NCBI GenBank assembly: GCA_963747715.1
Contig: CAVVGB010000009.1
Span: 496,001-560,000 of the forward strand
Reading direction: 5' to 3'
Source of the DNA: CAVVGB01 sp963747715
GTDB taxonomy: Bacteria > Actinomycetota > Thermoleophilia > Gaiellales > Gaiellaceae
Length of the DNA stretch: 64,000 nt
Shown here: in pieces, positions 54,585 to 63,309 of the stretch
Numbering within the stretch: the first letter of the stretch is position 1
How the letters are laid out: every line of letters begins with the position of its first letter
Notes under the pieces: model-generated
Told to the model about the DNA's origin: nothing
Seen by the model: the letters and a program-made list of their open reading frames with translations, nothing else
Databases searched by the model: none
Program-made: the position numbers and the translations under genes

Positions 54585-55568
54585 GTGAAGGCGGTTCGGA
54601 TCCACGAGGACGGCGGCCCCGAGGTCCTGCGGTACGAGGACGTCGAGGATCCGCAAGCGGGGCCCGGCGAGATCCTCGTCAGGCTGAAGGCGGCGGCGCT
54701 CAACCACCTCGACCTCTGGATCCGGCAAGGCCTGCCGTCCGTTCCCAAGCCGCGCATCCTCGGCGCCGACGGGGCGGGCGTCGTCGCCTCTCTCGGGGAG
54801 GGGACTGACCGCTTCGCCGAGGGCGACCCCGTCCTCATCAACCCCGGGCTCGCGGACGGCGCCAAGATCGTCGGCGAGCACTGCGACGGCACCCACGCCG
54901 AGCTGATCGCGGTCCCGGCCGAGAACGTCTACCGAAAGCCCGACTCGCTCTCCTTCGAGGAGGCCGCCGCCTTTCCGCTCGTCTTCGAGACCGCCTACCG
55001 GATGCTCGTGACCAAGGCACAGCTCGCCGCCGGCGAGTGGATCCTCGTGTGGGGAATCGGCAGCGGCGTGGCGACCGCCTCCTTTCAGATCGCCAAGGCG
55101 CTCGGGGCGCGCACGATCGTCACGTCTTCGAGCGACCAGAAACTCGAGCGCGCACACGAGCTCGGCGCCGACGTGGTGGTCAACCACGGTTCCGGCGACG
55201 TCACGGCCGCCGTGCGGGAGGCAACGGGCGGACGAGGCGCCGACGTCGTCGTCGAGCACGTCGGCGAGGACACGTGGAAGACCTCACTCCAGGCCGCCGC
55301 TCCGTCGGCGCGAATTGCAGTCTGCGGGGCGACGAGCGGGCCCAACCCGCCGGCGCAGCTGCACAGGATCTGGTGGAAGCAGCTCACGATCTACGGCTCG
55401 ACGATGGGCACGCGCGAGGACTTCGAGGGCGCGTACGAGCTCGTGGCGAGCGGCAAGGCCAAGCCGATCGTCGACCGCGTCTTCCCGCTCGAGCAAGCTG
55501 CCGAGGCACACGCGCACCTCGAGCAGGGCCGCCAGCTCGGCAAGGTCGTCCTCTCCATCCCGGGCTAG
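54585..55568 (+). CDS. zinc-type alcohol dehydrogenase/quinone oxidoreductase family protein
   Basis: This 327-residue MDR-superfamily NAD(P)H-dependent enzyme has the N-terminal GroES-like domain LNHLDLWIRQG, GADGAGVV and a GEHCDGTHAELI loop, and a Rossmann GIGSGVATASFQIAKALGA. The structural-zinc Cys cluster is absent and only part of the catalytic zinc site is visible, so quinone-oxidoreductase-type chemistry is likelier than classic alcohol dehydrogenase. Divergent from queG. Substrate unknown. Confidence 0.87.
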   Translation: MKAVRIHEDGGPEVLRYEDVEDPQAGPGEILVRLKAAALNHLDLWIRQGLPSVPKPRILGADGAGVVASLGEGTDRFAEGDPVLINPGLADGAKIVGEHCDGTHAELIAVPAENVYRKPDSLSFEEAAAFPLVFETAYRMLVTKAQLAAGEWILVWGIGSGVATASFQIAKALGARTIVTSSSDQKLERAHELGADVVVNHGSGDVTAAVREATGGRGADVVVEHVGEDTWKTSLQAAAPSARIAVCGATSGPNPPAQLHRIWWKQLTIYGSTMGTREDFEGAYELVASGKAKPIVDRVFPLEQAAEAHAHLEQGRQLGKVVLSIPG

Positions 55569-55676
55569 CTTCTGGATACCCCTGCGAATACCGCGCCTGC
55601 CTCTTGGAATGAAGGCCGCAGCGGCGTAGGCTCGTCGCTACCTCTCGCCTGCGCTTTCACTGGCAGAGAGACGGGC

Positions 55677-55713
55677 GGGGGTCTCGTGGCTGGGGGGCGG
55701 GCGCGAGACCCCC
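55677..55713. terminator. bidirectional terminator hairpin
   Basis: GGGGGTCTCG (55677-55686) pairs with CGAGACCCCC (55704-55713) in a 10-bp stem with a 17-base loop. It lies in the 166-base space between two convergent genes, so it can serve both. Nothing else is seen in that spacer. Confidence 0.6.
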
Positions 55714-55734
55714 ACTCCCCCTATTGGCCTCCTA

Positions 55735-56034
55735 CTAGCCGAACCCGAGGATGAACTTCGCGTCGTCCGACATCTTCTCGGGCGACCACGGAGGGTCCCA
55801 CGTGAGCTCGGACTCGACCTCCTCGACACCCTCCATCGAGGCGACCGTGTCGCGGATCTGCTCCTCGATCATGGGACCGACGGGACAGCCCATCGACGTG
55901 AGCGAGAAGGTGACGTGGACCTTGGGGCCCTCGACCTCGACGTCGTAGAGAAGGCCGAGGTCGACGATGTCCATGCCGAGCTCCGGGTCCTCGACGACCC
56001 GAAGAGCGTCGATAACCTGTTCGCGGGACGGCAT
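55735..56034 (-). CDS. DUF59/MIP18-family iron-sulfur assembly protein
   Basis: This 99-residue protein matches the DUF59 fold of SufT/PaaD-like proteins: VIDALRVVEDPELGMDIVDLGLLYDVEV with its conserved DPE, then LTSMGCPVGPMIEEQI carrying the conserved Cys, and ELTWDPPWSPEKMSDDAKFILGFG. Such proteins help mature Fe-S proteins or form part of phenylacetyl-CoA monooxygenase assembly. Located alone, so Fe-S maturation (SufT-like) is the more likely role. Confidence 0.9.
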   Translation of the reverse strand: MPSREQVIDALRVVEDPELGMDIVDLGLLYDVEVEGPKVHVTFSLTSMGCPVGPMIEEQIRDTVASMEGVEEVESELTWDPPWSPEKMSDDAKFILGFG

Positions 56035-56108
56035 GAAATCAGTGTATCCCGCGCCGTCTCGCCTCCTGGGGAGTTACCCCGTGGACGCGGTAGGATGGCC
56101 TGTCTGCT

Positions 56109-56849
56109 GTGAGTAGCGCCGCGACCATGCTCCTCCAGGCGGTCGAGGCTGTTCCGGGCAAGGACCTCACCGTCTCCCTTGGCGAGCTTGCGCGCGCGCT
56201 GCCCGTGCCGACCTCGAGCGAGGTCGTGGCGATTCGGCTCAGAGCGACCGACGGCGACCGGCTCTTCCACGTCGTCGCCCTCGAGGGTGCCTCCCCCCGT
56301 GAGCAGCGGTCACGCGCGCTCAACCCGATTCCCATGGCCGCCGTGAAATCCATCGTCGCGCTGGGAGCGCAGCATTCGCTTTCGCAGACTCTCGGCTTCC
56401 GCTGGCTGCACTCGGGTTGGATCCCGAACGATGGCGGTCCCGCGGGCGTCGTCTTCCTGGCAGCGCGCACCGAGCGTCGCATGACCGAAGCGGGACGGCG
56501 TCTGCTCGACGAGGTCTGCGAGCGACTCGGCACGCGTCTCGAGAAAGCCGACCGTAGCGAGAAAGCCTTGCTCGACGCTTCGCGCCGCCTTGCGCGCGAG
56601 TCAGCCTTCATACCCGACACCACGGTCGACGAGCTCGAAGCGCTCCGTCCCCGGGAGCGAATGATCGTGACGCTCTACGCGGAAGGCTTGGCGGTGGACG
56701 ACATCGCGCAGGTGCTCGTGATCTCTCCGCACACGGTCCGCACGCACGTGAAGAACGCGTTCCGCCGGCTCGGCGTTCATTCCCGGGATGAAGCTGCCCA
56801 CCTCGTCTTCGCGGACGAGGTCCGCCGACTCTCTGCTCTAGCCCAGTAG
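56109..56849 (+). CDS. LuxR-type HTH transcriptional regulator
   Basis: This 246-residue protein ends in a LuxR-type HTH (LRPRERMIVTLYAEGLAVDDIAQ, ISPHTVRTHVKNAFRRLGV). The N-terminal 150 residues form an uncharacterised, possibly GAF-like sensory domain (VVAIRLRATDGDRLFHVVAL, GVVFLAARTERRMTE). No receiver domain is present. It converges with glpX and overlaps it by 12 bases. Ligand and targets unknown. Confidence 0.85.
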   Translation: MSSAATMLLQAVEAVPGKDLTVSLGELARALPVPTSSEVVAIRLRATDGDRLFHVVALEGASPREQRSRALNPIPMAAVKSIVALGAQHSLSQTLGFRWLHSGWIPNDGGPAGVVFLAARTERRMTEAGRRLLDEVCERLGTRLEKADRSEKALLDASRRLARESAFIPDTTVDELEALRPRERMIVTLYAEGLAVDDIAQVLVISPHTVRTHVKNAFRRLGVHSRDEAAHLVFADEVRRLSALAQ

Positions 56850-57806
56850 GCGCACTTCCTCGCGCCGCTCGCGGGCGAAGAAGTGAATCCCGTCGACGAA
56901 GCGCACCCAGTTGTGGCGCGTGCACATGACGAGTGAGTGCGTGCGCGCGCTGTCGGCATGGAAGCGAACGCCGCGCAGGAGGTCGCCGTTCGTCACCCCC
57001 GTCGCCGCGACGATCACTTCGCCCGGCGCGAGCTCGTCGGTCGTGAAGACGCGGCGCACGTCCTCGATGCCCGCTTCGGCCGCCTGACCGATCTCGTCGC
57101 GCGTCGTCGGCCAGAGCTGCGCCTGCAGCTCGCCGCCGAGGCAGCGCAGGGCAGCGGCCGACAACACGGCCTGGCGGGCGCCGCCGATCCCGATGGCGAT
57201 GTGGTCGTTCGTCCCCCGGATCGCCGCTGTGATGGACGCCGTAACGTCGCCGTCCTGGATGAGCTTGATGCGCGCACCGGCGGCGCGGATCTCCTCGACG
57301 AGGTCGTGGTGACGAGGCCGGTCGAGCACGATCGCCGTGATGTCGTTCGGACGGCGGCCGAACGCTTCGGCGATCGCCTGGATGTTCTCCGCGATGGGAC
57401 GGTCGAGACCGATCTTGCCCCGGGCGACCGGGCCGACCGCCATCTTGCGCATGTACATGGGAGGCAGCCGCGGGAAGCTGTCCGAGTCGCCGATGGCCAC
57501 CATCGCCATCGCGCCGTAGTCGCCGCGTGCGACAACCGCCCGGCCCTCGAGCGGGTCGACCGCAAGGTCGAGCGCCTCGCCGCCGCGTCCCGCGGTCGTT
57601 CCGATGGCCAGCTCTCCGTCGTCGCCACCGACGACGATGCGTCCCTCGATGTCGAGACGGTCGAGACCTTCACGCATCGCGCTCGTCGCGGCAGCCTCCG
57701 CTCCCTCCACGTCCCCGCGCCCCAGCCAGCGCGCGCTTGCGAGAGCCGCCCCCTCCGTAACGGCGGCGAACGCCTCGCAGTGGCAGCCGCCGCTGTCGGC
57801 GCTCAC
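56838..57806 (-). CDS. glpX: class II fructose-1,6-bisphosphatase GlpX
   Basis: This 322-residue enzyme hydrolyses fructose 1,6-bisphosphate in gluconeogenesis. Visible are VTEGAALASARWLGRGD at the N terminus, the metal site VDPLEGR, MYMRKMAVGP, IKLIQDGDVTASI and GIGGARQAVLSAAALRCLGGELQ. GTG 57806 overlaps the 2-phosphoglycerate kinase stop as GTGA. Placement with the 2,3-diphosphoglycerate genes suggests control of triose/hexose phosphate flow around cyclic 2,3-diphosphoglycerate synthesis. Confidence 0.94.
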   Translation of the reverse strand: MSADSGGCHCEAFAAVTEGAALASARWLGRGDVEGAEAAATSAMREGLDRLDIEGRIVVGGDDGELAIGTTAGRGGEALDLAVDPLEGRAVVARGDYGAMAMVAIGDSDSFPRLPPMYMRKMAVGPVARGKIGLDRPIAENIQAIAEAFGRRPNDITAIVLDRPRHHDLVEEIRAAGARIKLIQDGDVTASITAAIRGTNDHIAIGIGGARQAVLSAAALRCLGGELQAQLWPTTRDEIGQAAEAGIEDVRRVFTTDELAPGEVIVAATGVTNGDLLRGVRFHADSARTHSLVMCTRHNWVRFVDGIHFFARERREEVRLLG

Positions 57807-58516
57807 CCGAGGGTCGCCGACTCGACGTCGGCGAGTACGAGCTCTATGACCCCGTCGACGGCTGTGTCGACGCTCGGGTTGTCGATGACAGGGATGCCCG
57901 CCTTGCCGGCGCGGGCGATCAGGTAGTTCTGGATGCGCCTGATTTCCGGGAGGGCGGCGAGGTACTTCTCGAACGGCCGCAGGCCTTCCGAGGCGGCGTC
58001 GCGCGACCAGAAGTGGTTGGCGTGCTCCTCGTCGTCCTCGATCGCCAGCAGGCAGTGGCAGACGACGGCTCCCCGGATCGACGTCGAGATCGAGCCGGGA
58101 ACGAGGTGGACGCCCTCGAGCACGAGCGAGTAGCCCTCCTCGATCGCCCGGCTGATGACCGCCTTCACGCCGACGAGGACGTTGCGGGTCTGCTCGAGGA
58201 AGCCGAGCAGCGTCGGATCGGCGGTCTCGTCCTCCGGCACACGCACGGCCGCGCCCGCCTCGAAGCTCGAGTAGTGGATGGAGGGCATGAACTCGCGCGA
58301 GAAGAACGCCCGCATGGTCTGGCGGACGACGTCCGTCGACGTGACGCGCGTGATGCCGAGCCGGTGGGCGACCTCGGTGGCGACCGTGGACTTGCCCGTC
58401 CCGGTCGCACCGCCCACGAGGACGATGAGCGGCATCTCGAGCTCCCGCAGCGCCTCCAGGCGAACCAGCGCCTCAGGTGAGACCAGCGTCGCGTCGGGCG
58501 GCCGGCGGTCGTTCAC
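57803..58516 (-). CDS. 2-phosphoglycerate kinase
   Basis: This 237-residue P-loop kinase has Walker A GGATGTGKSTVATE near residue 36, then STDVVRQTMRAFF, IHYSSFEAG, and LVLEGVHLVPG. It matches archaeal 2-phosphoglycerate kinases, which make 2,3-diphosphoglycerate from 2-phosphoglycerate and ATP. The next gene upstream encodes the enzyme that cyclises this product, which strongly supports the call. It is coupled on both sides by GTGA overlaps. Confidence 0.88.
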   Translation of the reverse strand: MNDRRPPDATLVSPEALVRLEALRELEMPLIVLVGGATGTGKSTVATEVAHRLGITRVTSTDVVRQTMRAFFSREFMPSIHYSSFEAGAAVRVPEDETADPTLLGFLEQTRNVLVGVKAVISRAIEEGYSLVLEGVHLVPGSISTSIRGAVVCHCLLAIEDDEEHANHFWSRDAASEGLRPFEKYLAALPEIRRIQNYLIARAGKAGIPVIDNPSVDTAVDGVIELVLADVESATLG

Positions 58517-59806
58517 GCCGTGACCTCCTGGCGGCTGAGCGCGTCTGCGAGAGCGGTCAGCCGCTCGTCCAGATCGGCGCCGCCGCCGACCGTCTGCACC
58601 TCGTTGTCGCAGAGGACGACCTGCGTGCCGCTCTCGTCCGCGGCCTCCGCGACGACGTCGATCGCGGCTGCCTTGAGCTCCATGAGGAAGACGTCTGCGC
58701 CTCGGGCCTCTTCCGAGTCGAGCTCCTTGCGCAGCTCGTCCCGGCGTGACAGGTTCCCCGAGACGAGCACGACGTCGGCGCCGTGCTCATCCTCGAGATG
58801 CTTGCGAAGGCGCTCATGGATCGCTTCCGGAGCGGTCGTGAAGTAGGCGACCTTGCGGCCGTCGATCGAAGACACCGGCTTCGGACGGAGGATCGTCTCG
58901 ATCACGGGAAGGTCGGGATCGACGTCGGCGATCGCTTCCCGCAGGCGGTCGACGTCCTCACGCGTCGCCAGCGGCTCCTCGCAGTTGGTCAGAACGACGA
59001 GGTCGCTGACGAGCAGGCGGTAGGCGCCGAGGTAGCCGGTGACGAGCTCCGGGTCCTGCGCGGCGCCCGCGACGAGCACGCGCCGCCCCACTTGCACCGG
59101 AGGAAGCGCCGCGCCGCTCCCTTCGAAGACGACGAGGTCGGGCTCGAGCGAGGCGGCCAGCGCGCGCGGCCGAGGCGACGTTCGAGACGAACGGGGCGCC
59201 GGCCAGACCGCCCCCGCATCTGCGGGCGCCAACGGTGACGACACGTGCGAGCGCGGCGTCCTCGAGGTAGTCGGAAGCCGCGTGCTTCCCGTCACGCGAG
59301 AGCGCGAGCAGGTCTTCGACGGTCGGCTCGGCCTCCGTGACGACCGGCTCCGCCGGTCCGCCGCGTCCCATGGCGACGACCACGACCTCGCGCGAGCGCG
59401 AGAGCAGGCGTGCGACGTGACCTGCGACCGCCGTCTTGCCCACGCGCTTGCCGCTCCCGATCACGGCAAGTGCGGGAACGTCGAATGGCTCGAACTCGAC
59501 GGGATCCAGACGGAAGTCGGCGCCGACGTACGGCACCCCGGCAGCGAGCACGCGGCTCGCGACGCGAAAGCGGCGGCGCGCATCGAGCACCGGCTCGTCT
59601 GAGAGGTCGAGCACGACCTCGGGGCGTGTCGCCGCGAGCCCGCTCTCGAGGTCGTCGAACAGCTGGACGCCGTACTCGTCCCCGCCGCGCAGCTTCTCGG
59701 TCCCACCGAGCATGACGGCGCCGACGACGTCGAACGTGGTCTCCCGAAAGGCGGAGCGCACGACGTCCGCGTAGTGCTCGCCGTCGATGAGCGCGAGCGC
59801 CTTCAC
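58513..59806 (-). CDS. cyclic 2,3-diphosphoglycerate synthetase, apparent frameshift
   Basis: The enzyme closes 2,3-diphosphoglycerate into cyclic 2,3-diphosphoglycerate with ATP. From GTG 59806: LALIDGEHYADVVRSAF, VLDLSDEPVLDARRRFR, P-loop-like VIGSGKRVGKTAVAGH, MGRGGPAEP, then after one extra base near 59175 LAASLEPDLVVFEGSGAALPP, VVLTNCEEPLA, FFTTAP-like YFTTAPEAIHERL and VLCDNEVQTVGG. The intact length is about 430 residues. Known as an intracellular thermo- and osmoprotectant pathway in methanogens; occurrence in a bacterium is notable. Confidence 0.87.
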
Positions 59807-60589
59807 GGCCTGCTCGTGACCTCGTCCTCGATCCGCGACGTGTACTTCTCGAACTCGAGCGTGTCAGCGGAGAACTGGATGATCCGCTCCTGCCCGTGGT
59901 AGGGGTACTTGCGCCACACGTCCACGTGCCGGCCATCGATCTCGATGAGGTTGTAACAAGGGCGCGTATTGCCTCTCAGGCGCAGCGACGACACGGTGCC
60001 GGTGTTGACGATGAAGATGTTCTCGAGCCGCCACGCATAGGGGACGTGCTTATGCCCGGAGAGGACGAGGTTGACGCCCGCGCGCTGGAGCGCTTCGAGG
60101 GCGTCGCCGGCGTCGTAGACGACATTGCGCTCGCGGCCCGTGCCCGGCACGGGCAGCAGGTGGTGGTGGAGGACGAAGATCCGGAAGTGCGCCTCGCGCT
60201 CGAACTGCTCCCTGATCCAGGCGTAGCGGTTGCGGCCGATGTGGCCGTGGTCGAGGTCGGGCTCAGAGGAGTCGATCGCGACGACGGAGACGCCGTTGCG
60301 GTGGACGACCTGGTTGCGCTGGCCGAAGAGCTCCTCGAAGTGGATGTAGCCGACGTTGCGGGAATCGTGGTTGCCCGGGATCACGACGAGCTCTTCGCAG
60401 TGGAGCCGGTCGAGATAGGCCTTCGCATCCGCGTACTCAGGCCGGAAGCCCTCCGCCGTGAGGTCGCCGGAGCAGATGACGATCTCCGGGCGAAGCTCGT
60501 TGATCTCGGTGATCGCCCGGTCCATCAGGTCGGGCACGAAATACGGGCGACCCGCAGTGCAGATCGGAGATATGAGCGATCCGGAACAT
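59803..60589 (-). CDS. calcineurin-like metallophosphoesterase, apparent frameshift
   Basis: ATG 60589 starts MFRIAHISDLHCGSP. One extra C near 60547 shifts the frame, and YFVPDLMDRAITEINEL continues. Metal-site motifs are all present: ISDLH, SGDLTAEG, VIPGNHDSRN, FVLHHHLLP and LSGHKHVPYAW. The class includes cyclic-nucleotide phosphodiesterases such as CpdA. Its GTGA overlap with the cyclic 2,3-diphosphoglycerate synthetase gene suggests a linked function, perhaps hydrolysis of the cyclic product; that is inference. Confidence 0.86.
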
Positions 60590-60652
60590 GGCAGCCCCTC
60601 GTTCAGAGTGTAGTGCGGGTTCATCCGAAGAGATTGCTACTCTCGGAAACAG

Positions 60653-61018
60653 ATGCCTTCGGAAACGCCCGATTTCCAGGCAAAACCGTCCGCCCATACT
60701 CCTCATTTCGTCAATCAGGCCGAGGAGGAATGCGCCAGGATGCTCGACTTCCACGGCGTGCGCTGGGAATACGAGCCCCGCTCCTTCGTCCTCGAGGAGG
60801 ACGAGGAGGGCCGGATCCTGGAGGCCTTCACGCCCGACTTCTATCTCCCCGAGCAGGACCTCTACCTGGAGGTCACGGTGATGAAGCAGTCCCTCATCAC
60901 CCGCAAGAACCGCAAGATTCGCAAGCTCAAGGCCCGTTATCCCGACGTCAAGGTCAAGCTCTTCACGAGGCGTGACTTCGAACGCCTCGCCGACAAATAC
61001 GGTCTCAAGCCCGCCTAG
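60653..61018 (+). CDS. small nuclease-like protein (PD-(D/E)xK-like motif)
   Basis: In this 121-residue protein, residues 24-40 (EEECARMLDFHGVRWEYEP) and AFTPDFYLPEQDLYLEVTV, then RKNRKIRKLKARYPD, resemble the PD..(D/E)xK nuclease core with Asp in PDFYL and Glu in LEVTV, though the Lys position is replaced (EVT). It may be an inactive or altered nuclease fold, or a resolvase-like binding protein. It directly precedes hpt. Function unknown. Confidence 0.72.
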   Translation: MPSETPDFQAKPSAHTPHFVNQAEEECARMLDFHGVRWEYEPRSFVLEEDEEGRILEAFTPDFYLPEQDLYLEVTVMKQSLITRKNRKIRKLKARYPDVKVKLFTRRDFERLADKYGLKPA

Positions 61019-61039
61019 CCCCTGAGCCGCGCCTCGGGG

Positions 61040-61553
61040 ATGTCTACCTCTCCGAGGACGAGATCGCCACGCGCGTCGAAGAGCTCGGCGCGCAGATCGC
61101 GCAGGACTACGCGGGCCGTGACCTCGTCCTCGTCACGGTCTTGAAGGGCGCATTCATGTTCTTGGCGGATCTGTCGCGGGCCGTCCCGATCAACCACGCC
61201 CTCGACTTCATGGTCCTGGCCGGCTACGACGGGGCGCTGGGCGGGCGCACGCGGATCCGGGTGATCAAGGATCTCGACCTACCGGTGGCGGGCCGCGAGG
61301 TCCTCGTCGTCGAGAACGTCATCGACACGGGCCTGACGCTGAACTACCTCATGAAGACGCTCGCGCTCAAGGATCCGAGCAGCCTCGCCGCGTGCACCCT
61401 CCTCGACCGGCCCGTACCGGCGCCTGGTCGACGATCTCCCGCTTCGCTACGTCGGGCTTCACCGTGCCGGACGAGTTCTTCGTCGGTTACGGCTTCGACC
61501 TCGACGGCCGCTACCGCGGCCTGCCCGATCTCCGCATCCTCGCGCGCCACTAG
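61040..61553 (+). CDS. hpt: hypoxanthine phosphoribosyltransferase (three apparent indels)
   Basis: This purine-salvage enzyme makes IMP/GMP from hypoxanthine or guanine and PRPP. Visible are VYLSEDEIATRVEELGAQIA, TVLKGAFMFLADL, the PRPP loop VENVIDTGLTL, then YRRLVDDLPLRYVG and FTVPDEFFVGYGFDLDGRYR in two further frames. Extra bases lie in a CCC run near 61411 and a GGG run near 61453. The start is unclear: ATG 61040 becomes in-frame if one base is missing right after it. Length and motifs match the family. Confidence 0.83.
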
Positions 61554-61620
61554 CGCGCCTTACGTAGCGACTCCCGCCCCCTCGCGTTTCCCGCTGCGAG
61601 CGCACGGGCAGGAGGTAGGC

Positions 61621-61824
61621 ATGAGCGAGCGCGAGGTGCAGCACGACCCGCAGGTGCTGGAGGGCGAGGACGAGGTTCCGCGCCAGCCGGCTCCGCCGAC
61701 CGATCCCTACACGCCCGAGCCCGGTCCGCGTGCGGGCGACCGGCGGGCGTTCCGAGTCCTGCCGTGGGCGTGGCTCGTCGTCGCGATCGTCGTCGCGCTC
61801 GTGATCTGGGCGCTTTTCCGGTAG
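61621..61824 (+). CDS. small single-pass membrane protein
   Basis: ATG 61621 with GGAGGTAGGC upstream starts a 67-residue protein. An acidic, Pro-rich cytoplasmic part (DPYTPEPGPR) is followed by one C-terminal membrane helix (WAWLVVAIVVALVIWALF). It looks like a tail-anchored small protein. Function unknown. Confidence 0.65.
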   Translation: MSEREVQHDPQVLEGEDEVPRQPAPPTDPYTPEPGPRAGDRRAFRVLPWAWLVVAIVVALVIWALFR

Positions 61825-61831
61825 CTGACGA

Positions 61832-62004
61832 CTAGCTCGCGGCTGGGGCGTCGCCTGGCAAGGGAGCCAAGCGAGCGGGCGCGAGACAGTACTCAAGACG
61901 TACGGCGAGCGTCCGCGAGCGCAGGATCCTGCCGCCAGCGGCGTCAGGCGACGGCGAAGCCGGGCTTCGCCCGGCAAGAGCCGTGCCGCCCAGTCGCGAG
62001 CTAG
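61832..62004. repeat. palindromic intergenic element B
   Basis: CTAGCTCGCGGCTGGG at 61832-61847 is inverted as CCCAGTCGCGAGCTAG at 61989-62004. Inside are GCGTCGCCTGGCAAGG (from 61848), an inverted GTCAGGCGACG at 61943-61953, and a central hairpin around GTACTCAAGACGTAC. The whole 170-base spacer between two convergent genes folds as nested hairpins and reuses the GGCGTCGCC.GGCAAGG start of element A. Confidence 0.5.
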
Positions 62005-63190
62005 AGGTAGCCCATCGGGTCCACGGCGGAGCCGTTCACCCGGACTTCGAAATGAAGATGCGGGCCGGTGCAGCTGCCCGTGCAGCCGACCGCCCCCACG
62101 CCCTGCCCCTGCGAGACCGACCCGCCGCCGATCCAGATGGACGACAGGTGCGCATACGCGGTGGCCAGGCCGTTGCCGTGGTCGATGACCACGATGTTCC
62201 CGTAGCCGCCCATGACGCCGGCGAAGACGACGCTACCGCTCGCCGCCGCACGCACGGCCGTGCCGGTCGGAGCCGAGATGTCGATGCCTTCGTGCATGCG
62301 TCCCCAGCGCCAGCCGAAGCCGCTGGTGACGACTCCGCTCACGGGCCAGATGAGACCGCTCGCCGAGACACCGCTACCGGTGGAGCCGCCGCCCGAGGAC
62401 CCTGGAGCTGGGCGGCCAGCGCGGCGCTTGCAGCCTGAAGCTCGGAGAGATCCTCCTCCGCGTGGTTCCGATCCTGTTTCGTCTCGGAGAGGAGGCCCTG
62501 CTTCTCGGAGACCGCGGCGTTCAGAGCCGCCTGTCGCGCGAGCAGTGTCGCCCGCGCCGCACGCTGTTCTTCCGTCTTTGTCGCAAGTGCGGCCGTCTCC
62601 TTGGCCACCTGTGCCTTGACCTCGGCCGTCCTTTGGCGGGCGAGGCGCATCTCGAGCTTGAGCTGTGTGATCTCGGTGACGATCGCGCGGTCCTGCCGCC
62701 CGATCTCCGTCACGTAGTCGACCTGCTCGATGAGCTCGGAGAGGCTCTCGACCTGGAGCAGGATGTCGAGGACGCCCGCCTCCTCGGACTGGTAGATCTC
62801 GACGAGGCGGGCCTCGAGCCGCGCCTCCGCGATCTCGAGCTGGCGGCGCAGGTGGATGAGGTTCCGCGTCTGCTCCTCGAAGCGGTCCTCCAGGCGATTG
62901 AGGCGCGCGCGGTGGGCGGCCAGCTCGCGCTCGAGGACGGCCAGGCGGGCCGACAGCACCCCGATGTCGTTCTCGAGCGAGTCGACCTCCGTGCTCGCGT
63001 TGGCGATCTCGCTCGACAGCGCCCCCTCGCGCTGCTTCGCCTGCGCGATCGCGCTCTGCAGGCTCGAGATGCGCGCGTCGATCTGCGACTTCCGGTCCCA
63101 CGTGCTCTGGCCGCCGGCGAGCGGGGTCAGGAGGAGCGCCGCTACCCCAAGGAAGGCGACGAGAAGGCTGGTGCGGGGGGGACTGGGCAC
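62001..63190 (-). CDS. EnvC-like coiled-coil M23 murein hydrolase, apparent frameshift
   Basis: GTG 63190 starts a protein with a signal peptide (LLVAFLGVAALLLTPLAGG). A long coiled coil follows (about residues 30-260, heptads such as SALSSEIANASTEVDSLEN-like). After LAAQLQG the frame changes near 62402, and the C terminus is a LytM/M23 domain (SGFGWRWGRMHEGIDI, GYGNIVVIDHGNG, HLHFEVRVNG). The zinc residues H..D in HEGIDI and HLHFE are intact. EnvC/NlpD-type proteins act in cell separation. Confidence 0.87.
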
Positions 63191-63309
63191 CTGAGGGGAG
63201 TTTCGCCGGGCGCGCGGACGACCCTGCGCGCCCGCCTGGCGTTTGCCGAGCAGAAGCCTAGTTTTCTACACCAGGACGGACGAGGCCGCCAACCGGTACC
63301 CCAGAACCC

